NCBI RefSeq assembly: GCF_027925525.1
Contig: NZ_BSDJ01000029.1
Span: forward strand, 37,291 to 101,290
DNA: 64,000 nt
Direction: 5' to 3'
Source of the DNA: Paenibacillus tyrphae
GTDB lineage: Bacteria > Bacillota > Bacilli > Paenibacillales > NBRC-103111
Shown: positions 8,479 to 17,231 of the stretch, piece by piece
How the letters are laid out: each line of letters starts with the position of its first letter
Numbering within the stretch: position 1 is the first letter of the stretch
Notes under the pieces: model-generated
What the model was told of the DNA's origin: nothing
What the model saw: only the letters and a program-made list of their open reading frames with translations
Database searches by the model: none
Made by a program: the position numbers and the translations under genes

Positions 8479-9435
8479 TTATTTTTTCTTCTTCAATGCG
8501 CGCATCGTATTCGTGATTCCTTCTTCAAAGGACGTCGCCCGCACCGGTCCGAGCAACCGCATGTATTTGTCCCCGCTCAGCACAAGCGGCTCTTCGGTCA
8601 AATAAAGCATCTCTACGACCTCCTTCATGACCGGTACGACCATGCCGAGTAAGGATAGCCCGCCTCTTCCGAGCGGAATGACCGGTTTACTGCTCCCGCT
8701 TGCTTGCCGGGCAATTCGCACGATTTCCCTGCCCGAAATCAAGCCCGCGCCCGGAATATGCCAGTTCTCGCCGTAAGCCTCGTCCCTGGCAGCGAGCTCT
8801 GCAATCATGAACGCAGCGTCCGGCAAGTAGACATATTCCCGCGGGACATGCAGATTGCCGATGAAAAAAGCCATTTTGCCCGCCGCGATAGCTTCGAGCG
8901 TAGAGCCCAGATAGGAGGCCTCGTTCGCCGTTGGACCGTAGTAGTCCGGCAAGCGGACGATCATTACCTTGGCCTGGCTCCATCGAGCTTCGAACAGCAT
9001 TTGCTCGTAAGCGAGTCTAATCTTGCCTTTCCTCGTATGCGGCTGTTTCGGATGATCCTCGGTCGCCCGTTCCATCTGTCTTCTTCCATAGGGATAGATG
9101 CCGTCGATCACGACTACCTTCAGGCTAAGCCGATTAGCGGCTTCCATCACGGATTCGCCCAGAGGAATCAGCTTGCTCGTCATCTCGTGATACGGCACGT
9201 TTGCGCAGTGAAACATAACATCCGCGCCTTCCGAAGCCGTGACGATGTCATCCGGACGGAAAGCGTCGCCTACGGCAATCGTTAAATGATGCGGATTACC
9301 CAGATTAGCCTTGAGCTGCTCAAGCTTCCCACGGGATCGCCCGAAGGCCACCGTTCGAATCCCTCTTCTAACCAGTTCCTCCGTAACCGAAGCGCCGGTA
9401 CCGCCAGTTGCACCTACCACAATTGCTTTTTTCAA
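8479..9435 (-). CDS. NAD(P)-dependent SDR/epimerase-like oxidoreductase
   Basis: Encodes 318 residues from TTG 9435, chosen because GAGGTG lies about 6 bases upstream; a GTG at 9444 overlaps that site. The N-terminus KAIVVGATGGTGASV is a Rossmann nucleotide-binding loop (GxxGxxG type) of extended or atypical short-chain dehydrogenases. A YxxxK-like motif is not clear: the region of IYPYGRRQM stands where YGP often occurs, so catalysis may be atypical. Two operator copies lie just upstream, so expression is probably under the neighbouring TetR protein. Possible roles include reduction or isomerisation of a small carbonyl compound; substrate unknown. Confidence 0.8.
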   Translation of the reverse strand: MKKAIVVGATGGTGASVTEELVRRGIRTVAFGRSRGKLEQLKANLGNPHHLTIAVGDAFRPDDIVTASEGADVMFHCANVPYHEMTSKLIPLGESVMEAANRLSLKVVVIDGIYPYGRRQMERATEDHPKQPHTRKGKIRLAYEQMLFEARWSQAKVMIVRLPDYYGPTANEASYLGSTLEAIAAGKMAFFIGNLHVPREYVYLPDAAFMIAELAARDEAYGENWHIPGAGLISGREIVRIARQASGSSKPVIPLGRGGLSLLGMVVPVMKEVVEMLYLTEEPLVLSGDKYMRLLGPVRATSFEEGITNTMRALKKKK

Positions 9436-9452
9436 AAGTCTCACCTCAGCAA

Positions 9453-9518
9453 TAGTTATTGATCAATCACTAACTTAATGAAAATGTATCATGTTGTTAG
9501 TGATTAGTCAATAACTAA
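9453..9518. promoter_or_regulatory. Inverted pair of TetR operator copies before the SDR gene
   Basis: TAGTTATTGATCAATCACTAA (9453-9473) and its near reverse complement at 9497-9518 face each other across 23 bp, immediately upstream of the SDR start. The same motif recurs at 8442, upstream of tetR. The arrangement fits cooperative binding of two TetR dimers over a promoter. Confidence 0.7.
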
Positions 9519-9644
9519 TTTGTAGGGGATCGCCAAGGCTGCGTCAATGCTGCATAGCATCCCGCAGGCCAGGAGCGGGAAAAACAAAATACATTGGCTG
9601 CGATAAATTAAGCTTACTGTGCGACTTTTGCGGCTTCTTGTTTA

Positions 9645-10091
9645 TTAATAACGAGCATTCACCATACGAATTTTGCATCCCAATAGCTGTTCAACCCTTC
9701 TCAACTGCTCTGCTGTCACTTCTTCCTCGGGGTTCTCGATTTCAAAAATAAGACGCGAGAATCCTGCCGGGAAATCATAATGTAGACCGTGAAGCGTAGT
9801 ATGCGCCGAACAGCAAGGGAGCTGCACGTCCAAGTCCTTGAAGGCGCTTTGCCATGCGGTATCCATCGCTTGGTGCCACCATTTTAATTCAATCACCGTG
9901 TCGCAGCTCGGACACGTGATTTGAACGAAGTTTTCACCCTGATCGACGAATTGAATCTCTTCCGATTGCTCGATGGATATCTTATCGGCAGGGAATATGG
10001 AGGCCAGATAAGACCGTACTTGCTCTACGTTTGCTTTTTCGGGCACGAAATGTACATCCTCAGGTATCAATTTATAAATGGTGGATGACAC
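9645..10091 (-). CDS. Hypothetical protein with CPxC zinc-ribbon-like motif
   Basis: Encodes 148 residues from GTG 10091, which has AGGAGG nine bases upstream; the longer frame from 10127 starts before that site. The middle contains ITCPSCDTVIELKWW and later LPCCSAHTTLHGLHYDFPAGF, so four cysteines (C-x2-C and CC) could bind zinc. The C-terminal part resembles a small alpha/beta domain (SRLIFEIENPEEEVTAEQLRRVEQLLG). Similar small proteins occur in Paenibacillus but I cannot assign a function. It stands alone, divergent from the DUF4261 gene. Confidence 0.65.
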   Translation of the reverse strand: MSSTIYKLIPEDVHFVPEKANVEQVRSYLASIFPADKISIEQSEEIQFVDQGENFVQITCPSCDTVIELKWWHQAMDTAWQSAFKDLDVQLPCCSAHTTLHGLHYDFPAGFSRLIFEIENPEEEVTAEQLRRVEQLLGCKIRMVNARY

Positions 10092-10319
10092 GAAATTTAA
10101 CCTCCTGTATTTCAAATGCAAAACCATAGCCCCTCAATCAGATTAACTATAATGACAATTGCCACTTTCTATTATATCAGAGTAGGCTAAAGTGGCTATT
10201 AGTCGAGGCAACAACACTGAAATACCCAGGGAAACAAAGCAACCTATTAACCCAATTTGCATTCCATCGTTTAGTGTATACAATGGATAGAGCGCATACT
10301 TTTACTAGGAGAGGATACA

Positions 10320-11453
10320 ATGACAGCCCAACAGCAAGCCGCAATGCAGTCCATGATTGACTGGCTATCGGATGAACGCGAGCTCGGCCGCAAACCCAGC
10401 AAAATTGAAATCGCGGGAGAATTTGATTTGCATGACATGCATTACTACATATTCAAGTACAAAAAAACATTGCTAGGAAAATGGCTCCTTGCCGTCTGCG
10501 GCGGCTATGAAGATCCATCCGATACGGAGCATTGTGGCCATATATTCAGTGAGATGCAGCCCTATGACCCGGCTACTGCGAAGCAGGAAGCCATTGCTAT
10601 GGTAGAAATGATCCGCGAATACTGGATGAAGCAGGCGGCCGCTATTGAGGCTGCACAGGCACAAGAAGGCGACGCAGAATCTCAGGACGATTCATCCGGG
10701 TCCGGCATTTTTAACGGGTTCGTTCTGCTGAATTCTTCGGAGTGCGATCTTGATCAGGTGAAGGAGAACCTCCTGCAGGATTGGAATATCTCCTGCTCAT
10801 CGGCAGAGGGAGAAGGCCACCCCGAGGAAGAAAAAGAAGGAATCCTTGTCTTCGAAGTGGACGGCTTCACTGCAGCCTTAAGCTTTGTCGATGCTCCTAT
10901 ACCGAACGGAGAGGCGGAGCATTATGCACAGGGCAACTACCTCTGGCGGGAAGCCGCGGACATTACCAAAACCCATGTTGCCCAAATGATTGTGGCCGTA
11001 TTTACCCGATCCGGCTCTCCGCTCGACAGCGGCAGGCTTTACACTAAGCTGGCGGCCAGCTGCTTGAAGCTTCCCAATGCTATTGGGCTCTACTCATCCG
11101 GTACCGTGTTTCAACCGGGTCTTTTTCTGGAAATGGCCGACATGATGAAATCGGATGATGCTTTTCCATTGTTGAATTTGGTTCACTTTGGTCTGGTCGG
11201 AACCGAAACAGGGATGAATGGCTACACCCACGGGCTGAAGTCCTTTGGCAAAGATGAAATCGAAGTGCTGGACAGTCAGGCCTCTCCTGCCGAGCTGCGC
11301 GATTTTCTGATTGACATTTCCGGTTATGTTATAGAATATAACGTAACTTTAAACGACGGAGAAACGATCGGATTTAGCGCAGAACAAAAGCTGCCGATTG
11401 CCCGTTCGGAAGGCGTATATGTTAACGGAGAGAGTCTTAAGATCAAGTACTGA
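10320..11453 (+). CDS. DUF4261 domain-containing protein
   Basis: Encodes 377 residues with AGGAGAGG ideally placed before ATG 10320. The first 110 residues form a helical domain ending in VEMIREYWMKQAA; a low-complexity acidic linker (about 113-127) follows. Residues 130-377 match my recollection of the DUF4261 domain: FVLLNSSECD, a central AQMIVAVFT strand, LVHFGLVGTETGMNGYTHGLKSFGKDEIEVLDS and a beta-rich end (GETIGFSAEQKLPI). The domain function is not established; such proteins are often near immunity or polymorphic-toxin genes. A bidirectional terminator follows. Cytoplasmic, no signal peptide. Confidence 0.75.
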   Translation: MTAQQQAAMQSMIDWLSDERELGRKPSKIEIAGEFDLHDMHYYIFKYKKTLLGKWLLAVCGGYEDPSDTEHCGHIFSEMQPYDPATAKQEAIAMVEMIREYWMKQAAAIEAAQAQEGDAESQDDSSGSGIFNGFVLLNSSECDLDQVKENLLQDWNISCSSAEGEGHPEEEKEGILVFEVDGFTAALSFVDAPIPNGEAEHYAQGNYLWREAADITKTHVAQMIVAVFTRSGSPLDSGRLYTKLAASCLKLPNAIGLYSSGTVFQPGLFLEMADMMKSDDAFPLLNLVHFGLVGTETGMNGYTHGLKSFGKDEIEVLDSQASPAELRDFLIDISGYVIEYNVTLNDGETIGFSAEQKLPIARSEGVYVNGESLKIKY

Positions 11454-11473
11454 TCTCCTGAATTTCCACAAAA

Positions 11474-11508
11474 CAAAAGCATCGGCCGCCTAGGGCCGAT
11501 GCTTTTTA
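11474..11508. terminator. Bidirectional terminator
   Basis: A perfect 10-bp stem (11478-11487 with 11494-11503) flanked by AAAA on the left and TTTTT on the right, between the converging DUF4261 and DUF6530 genes. Confidence 0.85.
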
Positions 11509-11525
11509 CTTTATTTCATCTTTCT

Positions 11526-12005
11526 TCAATATCCCATATCCTTTAATATTTTTGATAATGTACGCAGGCGTTCGCCGATCATTTCATCGTCCTCGCTTAA
11601 AGCTTGGCTGAACAGCTTGATATCTTCATTAATTCTCTCATTGTCCGTACATATCGCTACGGTCATGGCATCCCCTTGCAAGCCAACCCGGTCGATGACA
11701 GGCTGCTGCGGATCATATAGATGCTCGTATCTGTAGGCTTCGCGAAAATGCGCCAAGGACCGGCAAAGCAGAATGGACAAATCAAGAACGCGATGAAGAG
11801 GCAGTTCCTCCGATTGCCTTGACCATTTTTCGCCTGTGTATCTCCATACCTTAGCGGAAATATCGATCTTCCCTCTATCGTTCCACTGGGCCAATCCTAA
11901 AGAAAGGCCTTTTGCATCTGTATTTCGAGCGAGTCGGCCGTCAATCTGCTCGTAGTTTTCCGACACGACTACAGGCTTATGTTTTAAGGTCGTAGGTATT
12001 TTCAT
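11526..12005 (-). CDS. DUF6530-like protein
   Basis: Encodes 159 residues, beginning MKIPTTLKHKPVVVSENYEQIDGR, which I recall as the start of the DUF6530 family; no function is established. The protein is soluble and mixed alpha/beta, with a helical C-terminus (EDDEMIGERLRTLSKILKDMGY). A shorter, broken second copy lies at 13422-13654 beyond the MFS gene, sharing the first 45 and the last 25 residues. The upstream regions of both copies are also related, so the gene and its promoter were duplicated as a unit of about 560 bp. Confidence 0.65.
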   Translation of the reverse strand: MKIPTTLKHKPVVVSENYEQIDGRLARNTDAKGLSLGLAQWNDRGKIDISAKVWRYTGEKWSRQSEELPLHRVLDLSILLCRSLAHFREAYRYEHLYDPQQPVIDRVGLQGDAMTVAICTDNERINEDIKLFSQALSEDDEMIGERLRTLSKILKDMGY

Positions 12006-12121
12006 ATTCGTTCCCTCTTTTCATTTACTGATTTACTGACCCACTAAATGACTGTTTCATCTTATCTTGGATTGCAACGTTAGTCAATCCGCGTGAATCA
12101 GAAGCCCCCGTTAAATGAACA

Positions 12122-12166
12122 AGCGGCAGTCTTGGACGGAAAAAAGTCCCGGACTACCGCTGTTTT
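12122..12166. terminator. Imperfect hairpin downstream of the MFS gene
   Basis: Stem AGCGG.AGTC..GGAC paired with GTCC..GACT.CCGCT, followed on the plus strand by GTTTTAAAT. It lies between the MFS stop and the DUF6530 start; the T-run is on the wrong strand for the MFS gene, so function is uncertain. Confidence 0.4.
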
Positions 12167-12211
12167 AAATGATTTTAAACTAATCTGCCTTAGGCCCCCA
12201 TAGTCAATCCG

Positions 12212-13420
12212 TTATGATGCCTTTCCTCTCTCATCTTTTCGTCCTTTCTCAGCAATAAGAGGGGTTAGCAAAAGTGCCCCGGCAATAATCAAACCACCGC
12301 TCACGACATATACGGCCAACAGGGAAAACGATTCCTTCAAATAGCCGGATAGGAACATGCCAATCACCATCATCCCCATAAAAACAGGCGTGATCGCGCC
12401 GGATACCCGGCCCATAAATGCGCCTTCCGTGTTCCGCACAATAAGCGTCTGGATTCCTCCTTGAATACAAGGATAAAACAAACCGCTGATCACCAAAAGA
12501 ACGATTGTCAGCCAGATCATGGTAGAGGCGCCTATTCCAATCGTACAGACGGCGGCGACAAGCAAGCCTACCATGAGCAACAACTGCGGCTTCACCTTTT
12601 TGGCTATCCCCATGATGGCAATTCCGCCTACCAGCATAGCTGCCCCGTTGGCCATAACAAACCATTGCAAAGATTCTTTGTTCAATCCCAATTTCTCGAT
12701 GACAAGGAAGATCTGAAGCGGCTGAGTTAGTCCTGACGCCAATCCGACAGCCGAGAAAGTCAGGCTGAGTGTTCGTAAGGCTTGATTGGACCCGATATAG
12801 CGCAGCCCAGCCGTCAATTCCTTCATGAAGCTGCCGGCATCCCCGGACTTCGGTTCTTCCGCATCACGTGGAAGCGATGATAATATCAGCGAAGACCCCA
12901 GGAACAGAACTGCCGTCAGAATCAGAGATACGTTAATTCCAAACCGGATGAAAATAAACGTGCCGATGACCGGACCCAACACCATAAAGACAGCGACAAG
13001 AGTTTGGGATATCGCCATCACGCCCTGCAGTTGATCACCCGGTACATGCCGCTTGTATAGTTTCATGCCCGAAGGCTGAGAAAATTGAGACAGGCTGGCG
13101 GAAATAAATGATCCAACGAGAAGAGCAATCCATCCACCGTTCATGACGGCAAGCAGCACAGCCACAACGGACAAGGCAGACAGCAGATCGCTCCATACCA
13201 TTGTCCGTTTCGGCCGCCATCGATCGGCAAAGGTCCCGCCAATAAGGCCGAACAGAAAAATCGGAGCGAATTCCGCAACCGAAATCAGCGATACATAAAC
13301 CGAATTATTATTTGTCAATTCAGCAACATAAAGAAGGACGGCATAGTTCCGGATCCATATTCCCAACTGCAGCAGCACCCGGGAAAGGATAATAGTTCGA
13401 ACGTAACGATTGGAAAACAT
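12212..13420 (-). CDS. MFS family transporter
   Basis: Encodes 402 residues with about 12 hydrophobic segments. After helix 2 comes FGLIGGTFADRWRPKRTMVWSD, matching the conserved loop 2-3 motif G-x3-D-R-x-x-R-R of the major facilitator superfamily. Resemblance is to the MFS_3 / macrolide-efflux type. The start ATG 13420 follows the stop of the broken DUF6530 copy by one base, so the two were probably translationally coupled (GGGG of the upstream ATGGGG codons serves as ribosome binding site). It likely exports a drug or small metabolite from the cell; substrate unknown. Confidence 0.88.
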   Translation of the reverse strand: MFSNRYVRTIILSRVLLQLGIWIRNYAVLLYVAELTNNNSVYVSLISVAEFAPIFLFGLIGGTFADRWRPKRTMVWSDLLSALSVVAVLLAVMNGGWIALLVGSFISASLSQFSQPSGMKLYKRHVPGDQLQGVMAISQTLVAVFMVLGPVIGTFIFIRFGINVSLILTAVLFLGSSLILSSLPRDAEEPKSGDAGSFMKELTAGLRYIGSNQALRTLSLTFSAVGLASGLTQPLQIFLVIEKLGLNKESLQWFVMANGAAMLVGGIAIMGIAKKVKPQLLLMVGLLVAAVCTIGIGASTMIWLTIVLLVISGLFYPCIQGGIQTLIVRNTEGAFMGRVSGAITPVFMGMMVIGMFLSGYLKESFSLLAVYVVSGGLIIAGALLLTPLIAEKGRKDERGKAS

Positions 13421-13421
13421 T

Positions 13422-13654
13422 TTAATACCCCATATCCTTTAATATTTGCGATAACGGACGCGGACGCTCGCCGATCATCTCATCATCTGCGCTCAGAGCT
13501 TGGCTGAAATAGCAGCCTTTCCTCTATCGCTGCGCTGGGCCAACCCCTGGGAAAAACCTTTCGCATCTGTGTTCCTGCCGAATCGGCCGTCAACCTGCTC
13601 ATAGTTTTCCGACACGACAATAGGCCTGTGCTTTAAGATAGCAGGTAATTTCAT
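13422..13654 (-). pseudogene. Broken second copy of the DUF6530-like gene
   Basis: The first 45 codons (MKLPAILKHRPIVVSENYEQ...) and the last 25 (ending RPLSQILKDMGY) of the protein at 11526-12005 are present, but about 260 bp between them are missing and the two parts are in different frames. The junction lies near 13505-13515. The 3' end still abuts the MFS start codon. It marks a local duplication that brackets the MFS gene. Confidence 0.8.
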
Positions 13655-14040
13655 ATTTCACCCCTCATCTCATTTACTAAATTACTTGATTATTGGATTA
13701 CTAATTTACTAAATTACTGCTTCAGTTTATCTTGGATTTCATCGTTAGTCAATCATTTTTTAAACGCATCTCGGCCCAAATCATTGAAGAAACGAAAAAT
13801 AGGCCGATACAGCCGACCAAAGCCTTGAACCCGAATCGCCTGTCAAATCCTGTGGTGGCTTGGGTCAAACCAGAAAAAAGCCGCATTTTATGCGACTTTT
13901 CATGCATCGGGTTGTGGAATGTACCTGCTTTCTTCATATTTTGGGACAGGAACAACCGCCCTTTGCCATTCACGGCGTTAAGATAGAAGAATCCTGCTGT
14001 CGCGGTCAATAACGTTTGCTTCTTGCGCTTCTAAAAGAAA
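13655..14040. other. Intergenic DNA: duplicated upstream region and terminator
   Basis: Positions 13660-13755 resemble the region upstream of the intact DUF6530 gene (12010-12095), including repeated TTTACTAAATTACT blocks and GTTAGTCAATC. A hairpin with stem GCCGCA/TGCGAC and T-runs on both sides at 13875-13902 is a likely bidirectional terminator. Frames of about 85 codons on both strands cross it and are therefore doubtful. No other gene was recognised. Confidence 0.5.
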
Positions 14041-14095
14041 AGAACACCGACCCTTTTCGTCAATGCTCTTTTGTACTTTATGGAGACGCTGAGAG
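14041..14095. other. Degenerate ssrA terminator plus 3' end (left att-like junction)
   Basis: ACACCGACC...TCAATGCTC followed by TTTATGGAGACGCTGAGAG mirrors the ssrA terminator plus TATGGAGACGAGGGGAG at 18601-18653. To the right it continues into sequence related to the tail of the serine recombinase gene, as expected of a junction between chromosome and element. Confidence 0.6.
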
Positions 14096-14313
14096 TATTA
14101 AAATCATAAATTCACCTGATCACGAAGCCTGCCGATGGTGATGATCTTAGTGGTATATTTTCAATGCCGTGCTCATTACGCTCCACTGAGCGCGGTCTGA
14201 ACCCCATTAGGGGCTTCGCCCTTCCCCCTTTCCGTATCTCCATAAAAATGCAAAAAGCACCGACCAAATGGTCAGTGCTTTTTGCATTTTTATGGAGACG
14301 AGGGGAGTCGAAC
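14079..14313. repeat. Direct repeat copy A (recombinase tail, ssrA terminator, ssrA 3' end)
   Basis: About 235 bp closely related to 18425-18658: TATGGAGACG, a diverged recombinase tail, a nearly identical block around TCAATGCCGTGCTC and GCGCGGTCTGAACCCCAT, the ssrA-type terminator (14253-14282) and an exact TATGGAGACGAGGGGAGTCG (14291-14310). After 14313 the sequence departs from ssrA. It bounds the 4.35-kb unit on the left. Confidence 0.85.
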
Positions 14314-14599
14314 TGTTGTCCCTGAAAATTCACTCTGTCCCTCTAGGTGTATTATGTCCCTTGAAAGGTTATCTGGTAAGGCATTACAACATCTTATATG
14401 TTATTTTGTATTGTTTTATTTGATAACTAATTAACTGGTTTTAAAGCTTTGGTCTACAGAATGTCTACAAAGACCGGACAGGATATTAGCACAAATATGG
14501 TGCTTCTTAATACGTTTTACATTGTACTTTCTTCGAAATTCACTTCTTGCTAATGCTGCTCTTCAATACTTAATATTATGCGACCGCATATTTTGCTTT

Positions 14600-17035
14600 T
14601 TATAAAATTTTCGAATCGAGCTTTCTTAATTCATCAGTTAATACTGTAAAAAAAGCTAATTCAAAATTGGATTGCAGATTAGCCTTTAAAGTAGACAAAA
14701 GGTTACAATACATCGCTAGTCTTTGTCCTGTTTCAGTATTTACATACCCATACCATCTTTGTCTATCTTTCAACCAACTAGGAGCTTTACCTGTTATATA
14801 CCTTTCTGTCTGTAGATTATCTTCCATTACAGGTTTTAAATTTGTATACCAACTCTGTTTATACAAGTTCCTGTCATAAGCTTTGTAGGAGATTTTAAGT
14901 GAGGTCTCTAAACACTCTGTAATGATTTGCCTAGACGTTTCCCTAAAGAAATTTTCATCATCACACTGGTAGTATTTTCTCAACTGCGAAGCTAAATTTT
15001 CAACCAATAAATAATTGACAGCATTGAATTCCTTGTCTTTGATTGTATATCTATTTACTATATTTAATAGTACAGAAATTGGATCTTTAAAAACTCCTGA
15101 AATGTTAGAAATAATTTTTTCATTTCTAAATGAGCCGAAGTACCATGCCTCACCTTCTGGTCTCCATATTCGGAAATCAGAGTCATACCAACTTAAAGCC
15201 TCGGTTACTCTCTCCTCCCATTTTTCATTGTTTATGTAGAAGTTTATAATACTTTCAGCCTTACTCACTAAATCAGATTGAGCAACATCGAGAAAATCAC
15301 TACTTATTCTTTTAACGTAGGATCGGTCTATATTTTTATAGATCGTTCCTTTCTTATTTTCGATTAATCCTGCCACTATCCCGTACCATGAGCTAATCTT
15401 ATTAATCTTCACGTTATCTTTATCAAGGATACTTCCATCAGGTGAAACATCACACTGAATTTTATAAGCTAACTTATTTTTACCCTTTATCGAAGTCAAG
15501 AATGCACTGTTAAATGTTTCTATAAAAAAATTAAATGCCTGCTTATCATTCAACTCGTATTCTGAATCAATTGAACCTGCAATGATTTCTTTCTTTTTCG
15601 TATTCCATGACTCCAACATGTTTTTATGAGTGTCTTTAATCTTAACTTTTAAACTTTTTAAAAACCTTTGCTCATCCTTTTCTTCGTCCATAAATTTACT
15701 ATATTCATCAGTCTTATCAATTTTTGTGATAATAAATACAGTATTTTTAGGTTCTGAGATTGCTATTTTTTGAAGTAAATCTCTTTTCTCATCATCAATC
15801 AAAACACCACCAGTACTTACAGGAATGAGCATTATTTTACTTTTAACAGAAAAATCCGAAGCAATCGTATATTGCTCTGTAGTTTTATGCCCCTGCGAGT
15901 CTCTAAGAACAACACCATTTCCAAAATTAATAATCTTGCTTGCTCCATCATCAGGAGGTAAAACAAATATAGCACTTTTAAAAATTATTCTCGTAGAAAC
16001 CATATTTTTCAATTCCGGATAAGACTCATAATCTTCTTTTCTATTTAGAAATTCTTTTTTAGCAATCGTCTTGATAATAAAATTTTCTGCATCCTGCAAG
16101 CCAGTTTCATCTGTAGGCAAAGTAAAGGTGTATCTGTAACCATAGACATTTCCTAAATCGGCATTTAAATCGCCCAAAAACTCCATTTTTATAACTTCAT
16201 CAAGTTCTATTCCGAGTTCAGGTTGTTGGGCCATTTCTCTAGCACATTTAAAATAATCAAATTCTGGGCTATTTGTTTCTATTGCCTTAATATTTGCTTT
16301 AACTTTGAATACAAACTCACGGAAAATATCTAACAAATCATCTCGATCAAACAAATCTAAGACGTCATTAACTGTATCTTCATCTAACTGCAAATTAATA
16401 TTTTCACCACACGATTTTTTGAAGCGCTTTAAATCATCTAACCTTTTTTCATCGCCTTTAAGAGCTACTAAAATCATATCTGTTAGTATTTCCTCTTTAG
16501 CTCTAATCGACATTATTAATTTTCTTTTTGTTTTTTTGAGTACTAAAATATCAGTTTGAATCACAGTACTATTTCCCATTGAAATTGTAAGCTCAAGTAA
16601 CTTTTTACTGAGATCATCGACTAATTGCTTGCAAAATGTAGTCTTCCCCGCTGCTGTAGTACCAACCAAATCTATAATATTTGGATCGTCTGCTCCTAAG
16701 CTTTTATAGAGCTTCAAAATATCAGTTTCTTTATAATACCTGTCCAATGTATTTATTATCAGCGGCGAAAATTTATCTTCAAGTTGTTTCTTGTTCATCA
16801 GATAAACGTATCTATTTAATTTAGATTCATGCCAAGCAGTAGAAACACCATATTCTAAATGACTCCTCAAAAACATGACTAATTCACAGAAAACCTTTAT
16901 GTCTTCTTCTTTTGAAACCTCTTCTTCTTTTAAAACAAGTTCTCTATGAATATCAGCAACAAATATTTTTTGCTTAGGATTCCAATGAACACCTGCTCGG
17001 TGCATGAGTGATTCTGTCTCTTTAATAAATTGCAT
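14600..17035 (-). CDS. Large GTPase-like P-loop protein of unknown family
   Basis: Encodes 811 residues from ATG 17035 (GAGGTG five bases upstream; an in-frame GTG at 17041 is less likely). Numbering from the longer frame, residues 127-134 are GTTAAGKT (Walker A/G1), 381-385 DSQGH (a DxxG-like G3) and 437-442 IITKID (G4 N/TKxD). The 250-residue insertion between G1 and G3 is helical and charged. The order G1-G3-G4 suggests a GTPase, perhaps dynamin- or septin-like in organisation, but I recognise no named family. No signal peptide or membrane helix. AT-rich, it is the only intact gene of the 4.35-kb unit, divergent from the recombinase. An anti-phage role is plausible from context only. Confidence 0.7.
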   Translation of the reverse strand: MQFIKETESLMHRAGVHWNPKQKIFVADIHRELVLKEEEVSKEEDIKVFCELVMFLRSHLEYGVSTAWHESKLNRYVYLMNKKQLEDKFSPLIINTLDRYYKETDILKLYKSLGADDPNIIDLVGTTAAGKTTFCKQLVDDLSKKLLELTISMGNSTVIQTDILVLKKTKRKLIMSIRAKEEILTDMILVALKGDEKRLDDLKRFKKSCGENINLQLDEDTVNDVLDLFDRDDLLDIFREFVFKVKANIKAIETNSPEFDYFKCAREMAQQPELGIELDEVIKMEFLGDLNADLGNVYGYRYTFTLPTDETGLQDAENFIIKTIAKKEFLNRKEDYESYPELKNMVSTRIIFKSAIFVLPPDDGASKIINFGNGVVLRDSQGHKTTEQYTIASDFSVKSKIMLIPVSTGGVLIDDEKRDLLQKIAISEPKNTVFIITKIDKTDEYSKFMDEEKDEQRFLKSLKVKIKDTHKNMLESWNTKKKEIIAGSIDSEYELNDKQAFNFFIETFNSAFLTSIKGKNKLAYKIQCDVSPDGSILDKDNVKINKISSWYGIVAGLIENKKGTIYKNIDRSYVKRISSDFLDVAQSDLVSKAESIINFYINNEKWEERVTEALSWYDSDFRIWRPEGEAWYFGSFRNEKIISNISGVFKDPISVLLNIVNRYTIKDKEFNAVNYLLVENLASQLRKYYQCDDENFFRETSRQIITECLETSLKISYKAYDRNLYKQSWYTNLKPVMEDNLQTERYITGKAPSWLKDRQRWYGYVNTETGQRLAMYCNLLSTLKANLQSNFELAFFTVLTDELRKLDSKIL

Positions 17036-17231
17036 TATCACACCTCTTTACTAAGTTCTGTTATTGGTATAAAGCTTCCATAATTTCCAAGTGAAAAGAT
17101 TGATTTTCAATCACTAATAATTTCTGTATCGACCCAATATATTACAATATTCGCCAATTTTCTTCTTATTCCTGCCTTACATGTTGTTATTATTAATAAT
17201 CATGATTAATTTTCTCTTCATATTCCTTTAC
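17036..17231. other. Divergent intergenic region of the 4.35-kb unit
   Basis: AT-rich gap between the GTPase-like gene and the recombinase remnant. It should hold the GTPase promoter; I cannot mark it with confidence. Confidence 0.4.

Noticed and set aside
13732..14009. Overlapping frames of about 85 codons on both strands
   Set aside because: Both cross a clear hairpin terminator at 13875-13902 and lack ribosome sites; no family recognised.
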